Of a DNA stretch of 64,000 bases, positions 20,707 to 31,426 are shown piece by piece. The translations under genes were made by a program, and so were the position numbers. The stretch lies in the NCBI RefSeq assembly GCF_019279795.1, contig NC_056750.1:825927854-825991853 (forward strand), in the 5' to 3' direction. The notes under the pieces were generated by a model. That model was not told the DNA's origin, did not search any database, and worked only from the letters and a program-made list of their open reading frames with translations. The number at the start of each line of letters is the position of its first letter. The first letter of the stretch is position 1. This stretch comes from Protopterus annectens. Taxonomy: Eukaryota; Chordata; Ceratodontiformes; Protopteridae.

Positions 20707-21556
20707 CTACAGCAAGTCATCATCAAAGTAGCAATACTAAATACCACATTAACACTTAATGCCTCTTAACATCCACTTACCTCCCCCAATCCCTTCATCT
20801 ACAAGTTGCACCCACAGCAGCACTAGTAGATACCACATTAACATGACTCTCATAACATCCACTTAATTCACCCATCCCTTCATCTACAAGTTGTCAACAC
20901 AGCAGCTTCAGCAGATACCACAGTAACATGAATGTCATAATATCCAATTAACTTCCCTATCCCTTCATCTCCAAGTCATCACCACAGCAAAACCAGTAGG
21001 TACCACATTGACATGACCCCTCATAACATCCACTTAACTCCCCCATCCCTTCATGTTCAACAAGTTGTCACCACAGCAGCACCAGTAGACACCACAGTGA
21101 CATGACCCCTCATAATATCCACTTAACTCACCCACATCCCTTCATCTACAAGTTGTCACCACAGCAGCACCAGTAGACACCACAGTGACATGACCCCTCA
21201 TAACGTCCACTTAACTCACCCACATCCCTTCATCTACACCAAGCCATCACCACAGCAGCACCAATAGACACTACATTAACATGACCCCTCATAACATCCA
21301 CTTAACTCCCCCATCCCTTCATGTTCAACAAGTTGTCACCACAGCAGCACCAGTAGACACCACAGTGACATGACCCCTCATAATATCCACTTAACTCACC
21401 CACATCCCTTCATCTACAAGTTGTCACCACAGCAGCACCAGTAGACACCACAGTGACATGACCCCTCATAACATCCACTTAACTCACCCACATCCCTTCA
21501 TCTACACCAAGCCATCACCACAGCAGCACCAGTAAACACCACATTAACATGACCCC
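20707..21556 (+). repeat. Minisatellite, about 88-bp unit, about 9-10 copies
   Basis: Unit contains CACCACAGCAGCACCAGTAG, ACACCAC, ACATGACCCCTCATAA and CATCCCTTCATCTAC. Left units are diverged; the units at 21060-21540 are nearly identical in pairs, showing higher-order copying. The array continues at 27408-27547 and 29636-29770 after interruptions. Confidence 0.92.
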
Positions 21557-21685
21557 TTGCAGCTACTATATTGATTTTTATCCAGCCCCACTCACAACTA
21601 GAGATACTGTCCACAAATAGCATTCACTCTACTATCCCTGACCTCTCTTCCACAGATTCTGACAACTATGGATGAATAATTTCTG

Positions 21686-22592
21686 ATGGTTTCTCCTGCT
21701 GGTCTGGTTGATATGGGCATCCTGAGAAAGTGTAACAACTCCGTCATGTACACGGACATCCTTCTACTACTACCACCTAGGAACACAATATGTGAGAGAT
21801 GCAGTTACATTAAGAACCTAGAATCCTTGCTGTCTCAATCACAAGCCAGTATATATGTCACTGAGAAGGTTGTCTGCACAAACACCACAAGCGTCACACC
21901 TTTAACACCACCCACACCTGTACAACACACTCCCCTATATGTGGAGGTTCTAAGCAAAAACATACCTAAACAAAACAGACCTCAGAGGCAAAAACAAACA
22001 CACACATCACAACTCACAGCACAAGCACCACACATATTCACACTCCTGTCTCACAGCCCCTAATGCCCAGCCACAAACCCACATACTAGTTATAGGAGAC
22101 TCTATCATGAGCTACACAGATGTGCCCCTCAGCAGGCTAGACAAGCAGAACATCACGGTAAGTTGCTTATCAGGTGCTAGAATCCACCATATCACACACG
22201 CACTCACATCTCTCAACAACAGGTACTGTTATGACTCTGCTATAGTCCATGCTGGTTTGAATGACTTGAGACATACCTCTCTGGACTATATGAAGAGAAA
22301 CATGATTGAGCTTGCTGAATATGTGTCCCAGGCAGGTATGTCTCTAGCCTTAAGCAGCATCCTACCATCACCCATAATGATGCCTCAATACAAACAGAAA
22401 ATGATTGACTTTAACAATTGGCTTAGTTTCTGGTGTCATGCCAAGGGGATCCAGTACCTGACAGCCTGGGAGGACATGATTGACAGACCACGATGTTTTG
22501 CCTGAGATGGCCTTCATCAGTCTCCCCTGGTCTTCAGGCTTTTGGCAAAGGCTCTTGCATTCCCCATAGTGTCTTTTTTAGGCAAAGTCATG
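21686..22592 (+). pseudogene. CR1 ORF1 with SGNH esterase-like domain
   Basis: An N-terminal part (21686-22063) with a CERCSY cysteine pair and a basic, proline/threonine-rich tail is followed after a stop by HILVIGDSIM, a GDS block with the serine nucleophile of SGNH/GDSL esterases, then VHAGLNDLRH (the GxND block), SSILPSP, and a C-terminal GLHQSPLVFRLLAKAL corresponding to the block with the catalytic DxxH, here degraded. Esterase-type ORF1 is a known feature of the CR1 group. Stops near 22061 and 22503 break it. Confidence 0.78.
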
Positions 22593-22622
22593 ATGAAAAA
22601 ATTACCAATGTGAAAAATACTT

Positions 22623-23345
22623 CTAAATTAAATTTAAAGATAATGCTGCTAAACACTAGGAGTCTTAACATGAAACTGCATTCATTGCAAGCATTCCTCA
22701 CTCCGGAAGATGCTGACTTTCGTGCAGTCATTGAAACCCGGTTCAAAGCTGCACAGACCACCCTAGCCTTACCAGGTTACTTGCCCTACCATACTTCCAG
22801 ACCCCAAATGGAGGGCTACAAAGCCAAAGGAGGTGAAGTTTCAATATTTATCAAAGACATATACACCTCCAGGCTGGTCAAAGAGTATGACACACAGGAA
22901 ACACTCCAGGTGCAGTTAACTGTGGCACGTATTCATATCACAGCTAGCTACAGACCCCCAACCACGACTCAGGACACCCACTCCACTTATCTTGACTTAC
23001 TAACTACATCAGAATTCAACTCTCTACCCTGATTCTGGGTGACTTTAACTACCCAACCATAGAGTAGAAGAACTATTCTAGCCTGAACATAAATGCTCAC
23101 AGATTTGTCAACTTCATCAGTGCCAATGCATTGAATCAGCTGATTGGCACTCCCATGAGTGGTGAAAATATCCTGGACCTGGTACTAACCAACATGAGTT
23201 GCCAATGTAGCACCCCTACAGTGTCATCCTCCTTGGTAAGATCTGACCATAAAGAGATCACTTTCAAAGTCACCATCTCCCCTGCCCCTCCCCTTGCCAG
23301 GGTCAAACAAAAAAAAAATTTTCCAAAGCTGACTACAACCTCCTG
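22623..23345 (+). pseudogene. CR1 endonuclease domain
   Basis: Blocks of an AP-type endonuclease: LLNTRSLNMKLHSL (N), VIETRF (E), GGEVSIFIKD, ASYRPPT, ILGDFNYPTIE (after a frameshift at about 23030), NILDLVLTNM and SDHKEITF (His). It precedes the linker and RT as in CR1 ORF2. Frameshift and stops make it nonfunctional. Confidence 0.85.
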
Positions 23346-24190
23346 AGAGCAGGTGTAAGCAGCTTCACAGCCACCATCCCTTCAGATGAACTGAGCACTA
23401 ATGTCCAAGCCTACACCATAAAACTATATGAGCACCTACATAGCTGCATGGACTCAGCAATACCTGACAGAACCAAATTATCTTCCTCAAGGAAGAGTAA
23501 GCCTGTCTGGCGGACAGCAGCAATAAACAAACTCTATAGTAAAAGCAAACTGGCCACATCCACTAAGGACAATTACAAGGCCTTCTTCACATACATCCAC
23601 AATCTCAAAGGTAACACCCAAATCTGCTCTGAACTGGTAGTCAAGAACACCACATAAACAAACACCATAGCTGTAACCAACTTGCTGGCAGACAGGTTCA
23701 GTGAAAACATCACCCTCCTATCCCCATCAGTAAACCAGGACATCCCCAGCATGTGCCTCCTCCCCTCATCACCAGGGAGCAGGTCTTTAATGCCCTCTCA
23801 AAGGCAAAAGATACAGCCTCCATGGGACCCAACAACATCCCAGTCTGCATCTTACATGAGCTCAGGCAAGAGCTATCAGCTCCATTAGGCACCCTATTTA
23901 ACCAAAGCCTGAGCACCAGCTTCATCCCAGCTGAATGGAGGACAGCTACTATCATCCCTCTACACAAAGGTGGAGCATCCACCGACCCAGGCAATTAAAG
24001 GTCCATTAGCCTAAACTAGCCTGATCTGCAAGGCCATGGAATGCATTATCATAGACCTTACAATAAGCACATTGGCAACCTCCAAAAGCATGACCCCACA
24101 CAGTTTGGTTTTGTCAAAGGGAGATCATGCCTGTTAAACTTGGTCAACTTCTTTGAAACAGTCACCAAAGCCATGGACAAAGAGAAGATG
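23346..24190 (+). pseudogene. CR1 linker and RT N-terminal part, copy 1
   Basis: Contains MDSAIPDRTKL, NYKAFFTYIHNLKGNTQICSEL, LADRFSENI, SMGPNNIPVCILHEL, SFIPAEWRTATIIPLHKGG, FGFVKGRSCLLNLVNFFE and then breaks in KAMDKEK before the catalytic YLDL block. About 40 residues of linker are absent relative to the copy at 59700-59900. The break abuts the linker of copy 2. Confidence 0.82.
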
Positions 24191-24224
24191 CTCTTCAAGG
24201 AAATACAGACATCCTCTAGCAACA

Positions 24225-26130
24225 GACTTTAAAACAAAAGGAAGAAACTGTTGTCCAAGGGTAAAAAAGAACACATTCCAAATTGGAAAAACTCCCTCCT
24301 CAGCCTCAACAACCAAATTAGATCACTAGTGAAAACCTCCAAAGTCAATTATGAACGGAAACCAGCATCCAAAACAAAGGGAAACCACAAGGCCTTCTTC
24401 AGTTACATCAGGAACTTCCACGGCAAAGCCCAGGTTTGTTCCAAATTAGTACTTAACAATATCACTTACACTGATCCTGTTGACTTAGCCAAACTGCTAT
24501 CAGATAGGTTCAGTGAAAACTCACCCCCTGCTCCCCCAAAGGCCCTTTCAACCTCCTGATACTTGTGCCACACCTCACATCTCAGTAGATCAAGTGTTAA
24601 AGGCCCTATCCAAGACAAAGAGCACAGCTTCCATGGGACCTGAAAAGATCTCAGGCTGTATTCTGTACCATCTCAAGCAAGAACTGGCTTTGACATGGAG
24701 CACCCTATTCAACAACAGCCTAAGTACAGGCTTCATTTCAGCAGAGTGGAGAACTGCCATTGTCAGCCCCTTGCACAAAGGTGGTGCCACTACTGACCCT
24801 GGAAACTATTGCTCCATTAGCTTGACAAGTCTGATCTGTAAAGCCATGGTGTGTATTATTAAGGATCTCATAAACAAGGACAAAGGCAATCTCTAAGCAC
24901 TTGACCCCACCCAATTCGGATCATCAAGGGCAGAGCTTGCCTGTTGAACTTGGTTAACTTCTTTGAGACTGAAAGTCAGTACATACAGCTTACCTTGACT
25001 TGGCCAAGGCCTTTGACACAAATCCCAACTCGAGCATCATTGAAAAGCTAACACAATTTGACATAAATCCCTGTCTCATCAGGAGGGTGGCCAACGGGCT
25101 CACCAACAGGACCCTCAAGGTCAAAATAGGTGCCTCTACCTCCGATAGCAGACTTGTCACTAGTGCAGTTCCCCAGAGATCTGTCCTAGGACCCTTACTG
25201 TTTGGCATCTACTTCTCAGAGGTCCAGGCAAAGACAAAACATCTGTAATTGTAAGTTGGGTGCTGTCATTGACTCCTCACATGATGTTAACATACTGCAA
25301 GAGGGTCTCACAGCAACTAATGACTGGTGCCAAAGTCATGGCCTCAAGCTAAACACAAAAAAAATGTGTCATCATACCATTTGGCAAAAACACATCGCCT
25401 ATGGATTACCACATCAATGGAAACCCCCTAAACACACAATTTGTGGTGAGAGACCTGGGTATTCAGGTTGATAGCAATCTCACATTCGACCATCATGTAG
25501 CGGCAGTGGTCAGAAAAGCCTTTTACTTGGCTCATCTCATAAGTAAAGGGATTGCATCCAGAAAAAAATGAGGTTATTACCTCTCTACCCTCCTCCCTCA
25601 TTAGACCAATAATTGAGTATAATACCCCATTTGGTATGTACCTCTCCAAACATCTGCACCAACTGGAAGGTCCACAGAAATACCTCACAAAGAGAATCCA
25701 TGGCCTCCAACACCTGGCCTATGCAGCAGGCTCAAATCACTATCACTCTACTCAATATCATACAGATTGCTCAGAGGTGATCTTTGTCTCGCTTATAAGG
25801 CAATCTCGGACCCTGCCCTACAAGAGATGCTCCATATCTGTAAGTCTAACTCCTTGCACATTACCCATTCAAAAGGCCTGAATCTAATATGCAACATCAA
25901 CAAAACCTGCTGGAGAGAGAGATTTGTCTCCCAGAGGCTCCCCCTTCTTTGGAATAGACTTCCCATGCATGTCAAACAGAGTTACTCACTGACCCCCTTC
26001 AAGCGCAACCTTGATGAGTGGATGGGAAACCACAAATTTGTCCCAGGGGTTCCACCTGTGTCTCTCATTAACAGGGGTGACAGATGCTGACTGAGGTTTG
26101 TTTTTGGAGATAAACTCTTAGATAGGTTTG
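24225..26130 (+). pseudogene. CR1 RT, copy 2
   Basis: Starts at KKLLSKGKKEHIPNWKN in the linker, passes GNHKAFFSYIRNFHGKAQVCSKL, the SMGPEKISGCILYHL and EWRTAIVSPLHKGG blocks, AYLDLAKAFDTNPNSSIIEKL (catalytic Asp), [18 protein letters not shown], and a damaged stretch where the FADD box should lie. C-terminal SLIRPIIEYNTPFGMYLSKHLHQLEGPQKYLT and LLWNRLPMHVKQS are clear. Stops and frameshifts recur. Confidence 0.82.
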
Positions 26131-26180
26131 TAAGGGCCCCAAGGCCATTAACCTAATAACCTCCAATGATCCTATGATCC

Positions 26181-27335
26181 TGTGGTGCACACCGCCTACC
26201 TTGACATAGTTAAAGCCTTTGACACTATTCCCCACTCAGGCATAACAGATAATCTTTCCCAGCTAGGCATCAACCCATATGTTACCAGATGGGTGGCTAA
26301 CTGGCTCACTGATAGAATCCACTCAGTTAAAATAGGGGAGCCACCTCTAGTTGTAGACCAGTAATAAGCAGAGTACCCCAAAGATCGGTCTTGGGGCCTC
26401 TACTGTTTGGGATATACTTTTCTGAGGTGCAAGCCAAAACCAGTGGTCTGTGGTGGACCAAGTTTGCAGATGACTGCAAGCTGGGTGCTGTCTTAAATTC
26501 CACTAGTGATATGAACATTCTCCAAGAGGGCCTTACCCAAACAAATGACTGGTGCGAGAAACATGGCCTTAAACTGAATGCCAAGAAATGCATCATTATC
26601 CCCTTTGGGGAAAATGGCGCCCCCACTAACTAATTATCATATTAATAACAATGTGCAAAGCACGCAATCCATTGTGAGATACTTGGGCACTTAGGTTGAT
26701 AGCAACCTGACTTTTGACCACCACATTGCCTCTGGTGTAAGGAAGGCTTTCTATATGGCCCCCCTCATAAGTAAGGGTATTTCATCCAGGAACAAGGAGG
26801 TCATAACCTCTCTGTGCTCCTCCCTTATCAGACTCATTATCAAGTACAATGCCCCCTTCAGCATGTACCTTGCCAAGCATATGTAGCAGCTGGAGAGACC
26901 ACAGAGATTCCTGACCAAGAAATGCTAGGGTCTCAAACACCTATCCTATACAGATATGCTAATAGCCTTTTCCCTCTACTCAGTCTCATACAGACTGTTC
27001 GGAGGTGACATGTGTCTGGCATACAAGGCCATCTCAGACCCAGCCTTGATGGAGTTGCTGTATATCCATAGGTCAAACTCCACTCCTGCAACCTGCATGC
27101 AAGGCCTCAACATGATCTCTGACATTAATAGAACTTGCTGGTGGGATAGATTTGTGTCCCAAAGACTCCCCCATCTGTGTAATAGACTCCCTCTCCATGT
27201 CATGCAGAGTACCTCACTAACCCTCTTAAAGAGGAACTGGACAACTGAATGGGAAACAGAAAATACACCCCTGAGATCCCACCTGTGTCCCTGTTGGAAA
27301 GTGGAAACAGGTGCTGACTTTGTGGGAACATAAAC
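26181..27335 (+). pseudogene. CR1 RT C-terminal half, copy 3
   Basis: Starts VVHTAYLDIVKAFDTIPHSG and includes [25 protein letters not shown] (intact FADD), GLKLNAKKCIIIPFG, and the C-terminal LFGGDMCLAYKAISDPALMELL. It follows directly on the 3' tail of copy 2, so it either inserted at that tail or its tail served as target. Inactive through stops and shifts. Confidence 0.82.
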
Positions 27336-27405
27336 AAAATTCTTGGCTAGGCTTATAAGGGCCTCCAAGACAATAGCCTAGAATCATCCTATGAACCTAT
27401 GCTCT

Positions 27406-27547
27406 CCCCACATCCCTTCATCTACAAGAAGTCTTCACCAAGCAGCACCAGTAGACACCACACTAACATGACCCCTCATAACATCTACTTAACTCCCCCA
27501 CATCCCTTAATCTAAAAGAAGTCATCACCACAGCAGCACCACTAGAT
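27406..27547 (+). repeat. 88-bp minisatellite, middle remnant
   Basis: About 1.6 units (CATCCCTTCATCTACAAG, CACCAGTAGACACCAC, ACATGACCCCTCATAAC), ending CACTAGAT, which is duplicated at 29636-29643. Confidence 0.85.
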
Positions 27548-27693
27548 GGTTACCTATTACAACTGTGAAACCGCAATTGCGCGAATACGGAAACATCGAG
27601 ACATATTGAGCGAACCGTGAAAACACAGAACGTCCTGAAGTGCGAAATTTGAAGTGTTGACTCATCATAGTTGGCCCTTCTCCGGTATAGCTC

Positions 27694-28010
27694 CTTAAGG
27701 TAAGTATGCAATAGTTACAGACCTTAGGGTTAGGGTGCGGGTTAAGGTAAGTGCATACATAGTAATATATGTAAGCTTTAGTTTAGGGTTAGAAGTAGGG
27801 TTTTGTTAAGTGTATGTTTGGATTATTTATTTTATTTGGGTATAGCTCCTTAACGTAGTTGTGCAATAGTTACGGACCTTAGGGTTAAGGTGCAGGTTAA
27901 GGTAAGTGCATACATAGTAATATATGTGAGCTTTAGTTTAAGGTTAGAAGTAGGGTTTTGTTAAGTGTATGTATGTGGATTATTTATTTTGTTTGGGTAG
28001 GTAGTACGTA
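27694..28010 (+). repeat. Two direct ~155-bp repeats with TTAGGG-like motifs inside the TIR element
   Basis: Two copies beginning GGTATAGCTCCTTAA at about 27694 and 27839 and containing CCTTAGGGTTA(G/A)GGTGC and GTAAGTGCATACATAGTAAT. They share well over 85% identity by eye. The TTAGGG resemblance is short and interrupted. Confidence 0.85.
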
Positions 28011-28094
28011 GCGGGCGGTGGGGTTGGCCAACTATGCCAATTTGACATTTTGAATTTTGCGGTTCAGGCCATTCACTGTTTTCACAGTTCACTC

Positions 28095-29579
28095 AATATT
28101 TATTTATTTTATTTATTTATTTATATTTGTTGACTGGGAGTGTCCGACTGGATGTAGGTCCATTTTCAGTGGAGGCCCGGGGAGAAAAGCTCCACAGTTA
28201 AAATAAACAGACAGTAGTTACATTGAATTACATAGCGATTAACAATTTACATAGCAATTACTTACAACATATTTACAGATGAAGAACATAGTACTTCAGT
28301 AGACAACTAGAATCTTTATCTGTGAAGTACATAACAGACATTAACAAATGTTAAAATAAGAAGTTCCTGCTGTATAAGTACTAGGCTTATGAGCATCTGA
28401 GCTTGCTATAATCAAGGTAGTTAGTGGAGTGGAAAGAAAGGTAGTGGTTGGGGCGGGTGATATTAGAGTGGGAGTAGCAAGGGCATAGCCAGCATGTTTT
28501 TAGGTGCCCTTTTAGTAAAGTTTTGAAGTGGGTGCATGATGGTACGGAGGTAATTGTGGGTGGAAGGGAGTTCCATAATTTGGCTATGGTGCAAGAGAAT
28601 AGTGCTTCACCAGCAGAGTTATTGGCTTTAGTGATCTGCAAGTGATTTTTGTTGCTGCATCTTAGTGGTCTGGTGGTGCGAGAGGGTTGGAGTAGATTCT
28701 GGAGGGATGGGACATTTAGTGGATGGTTTACTAGTTTGTGGGCGAGTGAGAGTTGATACCATTGAAGGAAGTGAGGGAGTTCAAGCCAGCCCAGTTCAGC
28801 AAGTGAGAGACAGTGGTGACTATGGTAGGATGCCCCTGTGGCGAATTTGGCAATTTTGTTGTAGCAGGTCTCTAGCTTGTTTAGATTGCATTGCCTTAGG
28901 TTGCTATATATTGCTGTATATTGGAGAGGCATAATGTAGGGTGGAGATAAGGTGGGAATTTGCTATTGAAATCTTTGCTGCTTTGGTGAGAAGATGCTTA
29001 TTTCTGTATAGTGCTCCTAGTTTTTTGTGGACTTTTTTTATGGTCATGGATATGTGAATGTCAAATTTTAGTTTATTGTCTATTTCCACTCCTAGCAATT
29101 TGGTGTGTTCAGTTGGGTATGTTAAAGTGAGAGATGTTTTGAGTATGTTTAGTGGGTGGAAGATGAGTAGTTTAGTTTTGTTTGGGTTGAGTATTAATTG
29201 GGCATCAGATAACCAAGTTTCAACAGTGGAAAAGGCTTCCTGTGTGACTTTTTGCAGTTTGGGTAGGGACTGGGCTGAGCAGATGATGGTCGAGTCATCT
29301 GCTTATTGTATGAGTGTGCCATGTGTGGTGGCAGAGGCTAGATTATTTGTGAAAACAGAGAAGAGTAGGGGTCCAAGGATGGATCCTTGGGAAACCCCTA
29401 TGGAGACAGGTAGTTGGGGAGATATGTCATTCTGCCATACAACGGATTGTTGGTGGTCAGACAGGTAACTCTGAAACCAGTTGGTGACTGATTGTGAGAA
29501 GGATAGGTTATTGAGAACCGAGACAAGTTGTTTGTGTGGGACCATGTCAAATGCTTTAGATAGGTGTTGTGTTAAATAT
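28095..29579 (-). mobile_element. L2-like LINE, 5' truncated (28100-29574), TSD AATAT
   Basis: AATAT at 28095-28099 and 29575-29579 flanks it, inside the right TIR of the small transposon. The minus strand starts in the RT block LSKAFDMVPHKQL and ends with the shared tail GGAGCTTTTCTCCCCGGGCCT at about 28190, plus TAAA repeats. Confidence 0.88.
28387..29572 (-). pseudogene. L2-like RT C-terminal region
   Basis: Blocks: LSKAFDMVPHKQLVSVLNNL, VTNWFQSYLSDHQQSVVW, GVSQGSILGPLLFSVF, then a stop where the YADD box should be (a QYADD-like CAATA-AGCAGATGACTCG stretch near 29300), MLGVEIDNKLKFDIHI, and the C-terminal frame 28387-28932 with YNKIAKFATGASYHSHH, LELPHFLQWYQLSLAH, LWNSLPPTITS and LKTCWLCPC. 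Several frames are used; inactive. Confidence 0.85.
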
Positions 29580-29635
29580 GTGTTGACGTTTCCGTATTCG
29601 CGTATGTGAGGTTTTGCAATTATGATACAGACCCC

Positions 29636-29770
29636 CACTAGATACCACATTAACATAACTCCTCATGTCATCCACTTATCTCACCCCCATCCCTTCACCT
29701 ACATTAACAAGTCATCAGCCCACCTAAATACCATATTAACATGAACCCTCATAACACCTCTTTAAAGGGA
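29636..29770 (+). repeat. 88-bp minisatellite, right remnant
   Basis: About 1.5 diverged units (TACCACATTAACATAACTCC, CATCCCTTCACCTACA), the right border of the interrupted array. Confidence 0.75.
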
Positions 29771-30436
29771 CAGTCCTGGAGATTTTTTTTTTTTTCTGCT
29801 TTTTGTTTGCATTTTCAGTCTTGCTTTCTAAGCATGTCCTGCTTTGGCTGCAGGATTTGGAGGAGGGGTGCTTACAAGAAGTTTCAATGGTCTTAGTCAA
29901 CTTCCATCTCAAATCGCTGCTGTACTCACTACAGGTCTCACTGGGTCATTCATTAGGTTTTGCTGTGCTTTTTTTCTTCAGTGAAAAGTAGCCTTTCAGG
30001 GATTCTGACCTGACTTTCTACTAGTTTGCAGGAAATCATATGAGCATTATATTGGTAAAACATTAGTAAACAGAGATTTCTGTTCATTTCATCTCATATT
30101 TTATTTTGTGCTGATTTCTGAATGCTAGCTAAGTGCAATTATTTTCTAATATGACTGTCACTAACTCTTTAGAAAGCATCTGAATGATCCAAGCAGTGGT
30201 AACTTCTCTCTCTCTCTCTCTTTTATTGTTTTCTGATCCCTGGATACTGGCTGACAGTAACGGTTTTCTGATCCGCTGTTAGCATAGCTCTCAAACAATC
30301 AGGGACAAATCCAGAAACAATCATGGGCACTTTTTAAATATTCATGCTATTAACCTGATACACTGGCAGAATAAAATAATGTGAATTATTACACATTTTC
30401 CTGAAGTAAAAGAACTCTGTACCTCTAATTGTTGTC
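29771..30436. other. No gene recognised
   Basis: Begins with a T-run (29786-29797) and holds a short CT microsatellite (30206-30222). No supported feature. Confidence 0.5.
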
Positions 30437-31426
30437 ATTATTTATTAAGTAAATCAAAATAACCACCAAGTGGGCTAAAAGTTCACCAAGAATTCCAAAT
30501 CCAGCCCAACAAAAAGGTGAAGCAATAAAGCTCTGAGAGGACAAACTTGGATCAAAAGTTTAATACATAAGACACCATTAACGCTCACAAAAATATGTTT
30601 TCATTTGACATACACTTAATCAGATGCAGGCTTGAATTAAACTCCTTCTATATATACTATTTCTCTTACATATCAACCAATGAAAAGTGAACCAATTAAT
30701 GAATTGTTACAACCTAAGCTGAAAAACATATGTATACCTGGCATTTAGGAACCAAAACTGGTTATAGATTATTCACTTTACTGAATAAAAACATAAAACA
30801 TCCAACAAATAACAACACATTGATTTAAAACCTATTTAAAATACATTTTTCACTATATGTGAATGTAAAAAATGTTAAATTAATTTAAAATACATTTAAA
30901 TATTTATCTGGTGAAATGGCACCATCTTGTGGCTTGTTTAAAAATTACAATGCACTTGAATATACATAAAAAATACCAGTGTTTGAATGTGAACACAATC
31001 TCAAAGTGAATAAAAAAATGCTTTAAAACCATTTTTTAAAAAAGATTTAAACAGCATATAACTAATAAATTACATCAAGGACCACAATGTATATTGTCTC
31101 AGTTGTACCACAATCAAATCTGCTTATAATTTGGCTGCTCCAAGCTTCAAGAGGGAGCTTATGGAAATATGGTCATTCAATCCAGGCTTTTTATTAGCTT
31201 CCAAGGTAATCTGCCACCATAACTCCTTATATTCAGTAGTTTCTTCCCATAGCACCCCTTGAAGATTTTTATCCACCTTCTCCAAGGTGAAAAATAAGTA
31301 ATGGGCACTATCACACTCTAGGCTATGCTTGTATAAGGCATTAGTGTCTTTTGATCCAAGTTTGTCCTCTCAGAGCTTTATTGCGTCTCCTTTTTGTTGG
31401 GCTGGATTTGGAATTATTTATTAAGT
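30437..31426 (-). mobile_element. Second Penelope-like element, short copy, 14-bp TSD
   Basis: ATTATTTATTAAGT at 30437-30450 and 31413-31426. On the minus strand it carries the C-terminal part of the GIY-YIG protein, a 3' region (with the CAAGATGGTGCCATTT string also seen in the first PLE), and the pLTR. At its 5' side the last part of the pLTR is repeated in inverted orientation (31352-31412 versus 30491-30560, about 60 bp with few mismatches). The 40 nt at 30451-30490 form a 3' tail absent from the inverted stub. Confidence 0.8.
31124..31354 (-). pseudogene. Penelope GIY-YIG endonuclease, C-terminal fragment
   Basis: An open minus-strand stretch of 76 codons, KDTNALYKHSLECDSAHY, then LWEETTEYKELWWQITLEA and GLNDHISISSLLKLGAAKL-stop. 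It aligns end to end with the C-terminus at 9525-9742 (NALCKHLQACPKAEY, TRLEYRELYWQLVLDA, GLNDMVSLKPVLKLRSAKL), including the conserved Glu. It is joined directly at 31352 to the inverted pLTR stub. Confidence 0.88.

Larger units (their letters stand above)
21557..27405 (+). mobile_element. CR1-like LINE cluster (three overlapping copies) inside the minisatellite
   Basis: Copy 1 covers ORF1, endonuclease and the RT N-half (21557 to about 24190). Copy 2 restarts in the linker (about 24225) and reaches a complete CR1 tail (CCTATGATCC, near 26170). Copy 3 starts in mid-RT right after that tail (26181) and ends at its own tail (CCTATGAACC, near 27400). No CR1 tail lies between copies 1 and 2. Minisatellite sequence flanks both sides. 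Confidence 0.85.
27540..29643 (+). mobile_element. TIR DNA transposon (MITE-like), 8-bp TSD CACTAGAT
   Basis: TSD at 27540-27547 and 29636-29643. Left end GGTTACCTATTACAACTGTG...GCGAATACGGAAAC matches the reverse complement of the right end (29582-29635). Further inside, ATATTGAGCGAACCGTGAAAAC at left pairs with the reverse complement of 28030-28094, so the TIR exceeds 120 bp. Removing the LINE (28100-29574) leaves about 610 bp without coding capacity. An 8-bp TSD fits the hAT or P superfamilies, but the terminus is not a clear hAT CAG end, so I leave it unclassified. Confidence 0.7.

Noticed and set aside
27720..27760. Interstitial telomere array
   Set aside because: Only one or two TTAGGG-like hexamers in a 155-bp repeat; not a telomeric tract.
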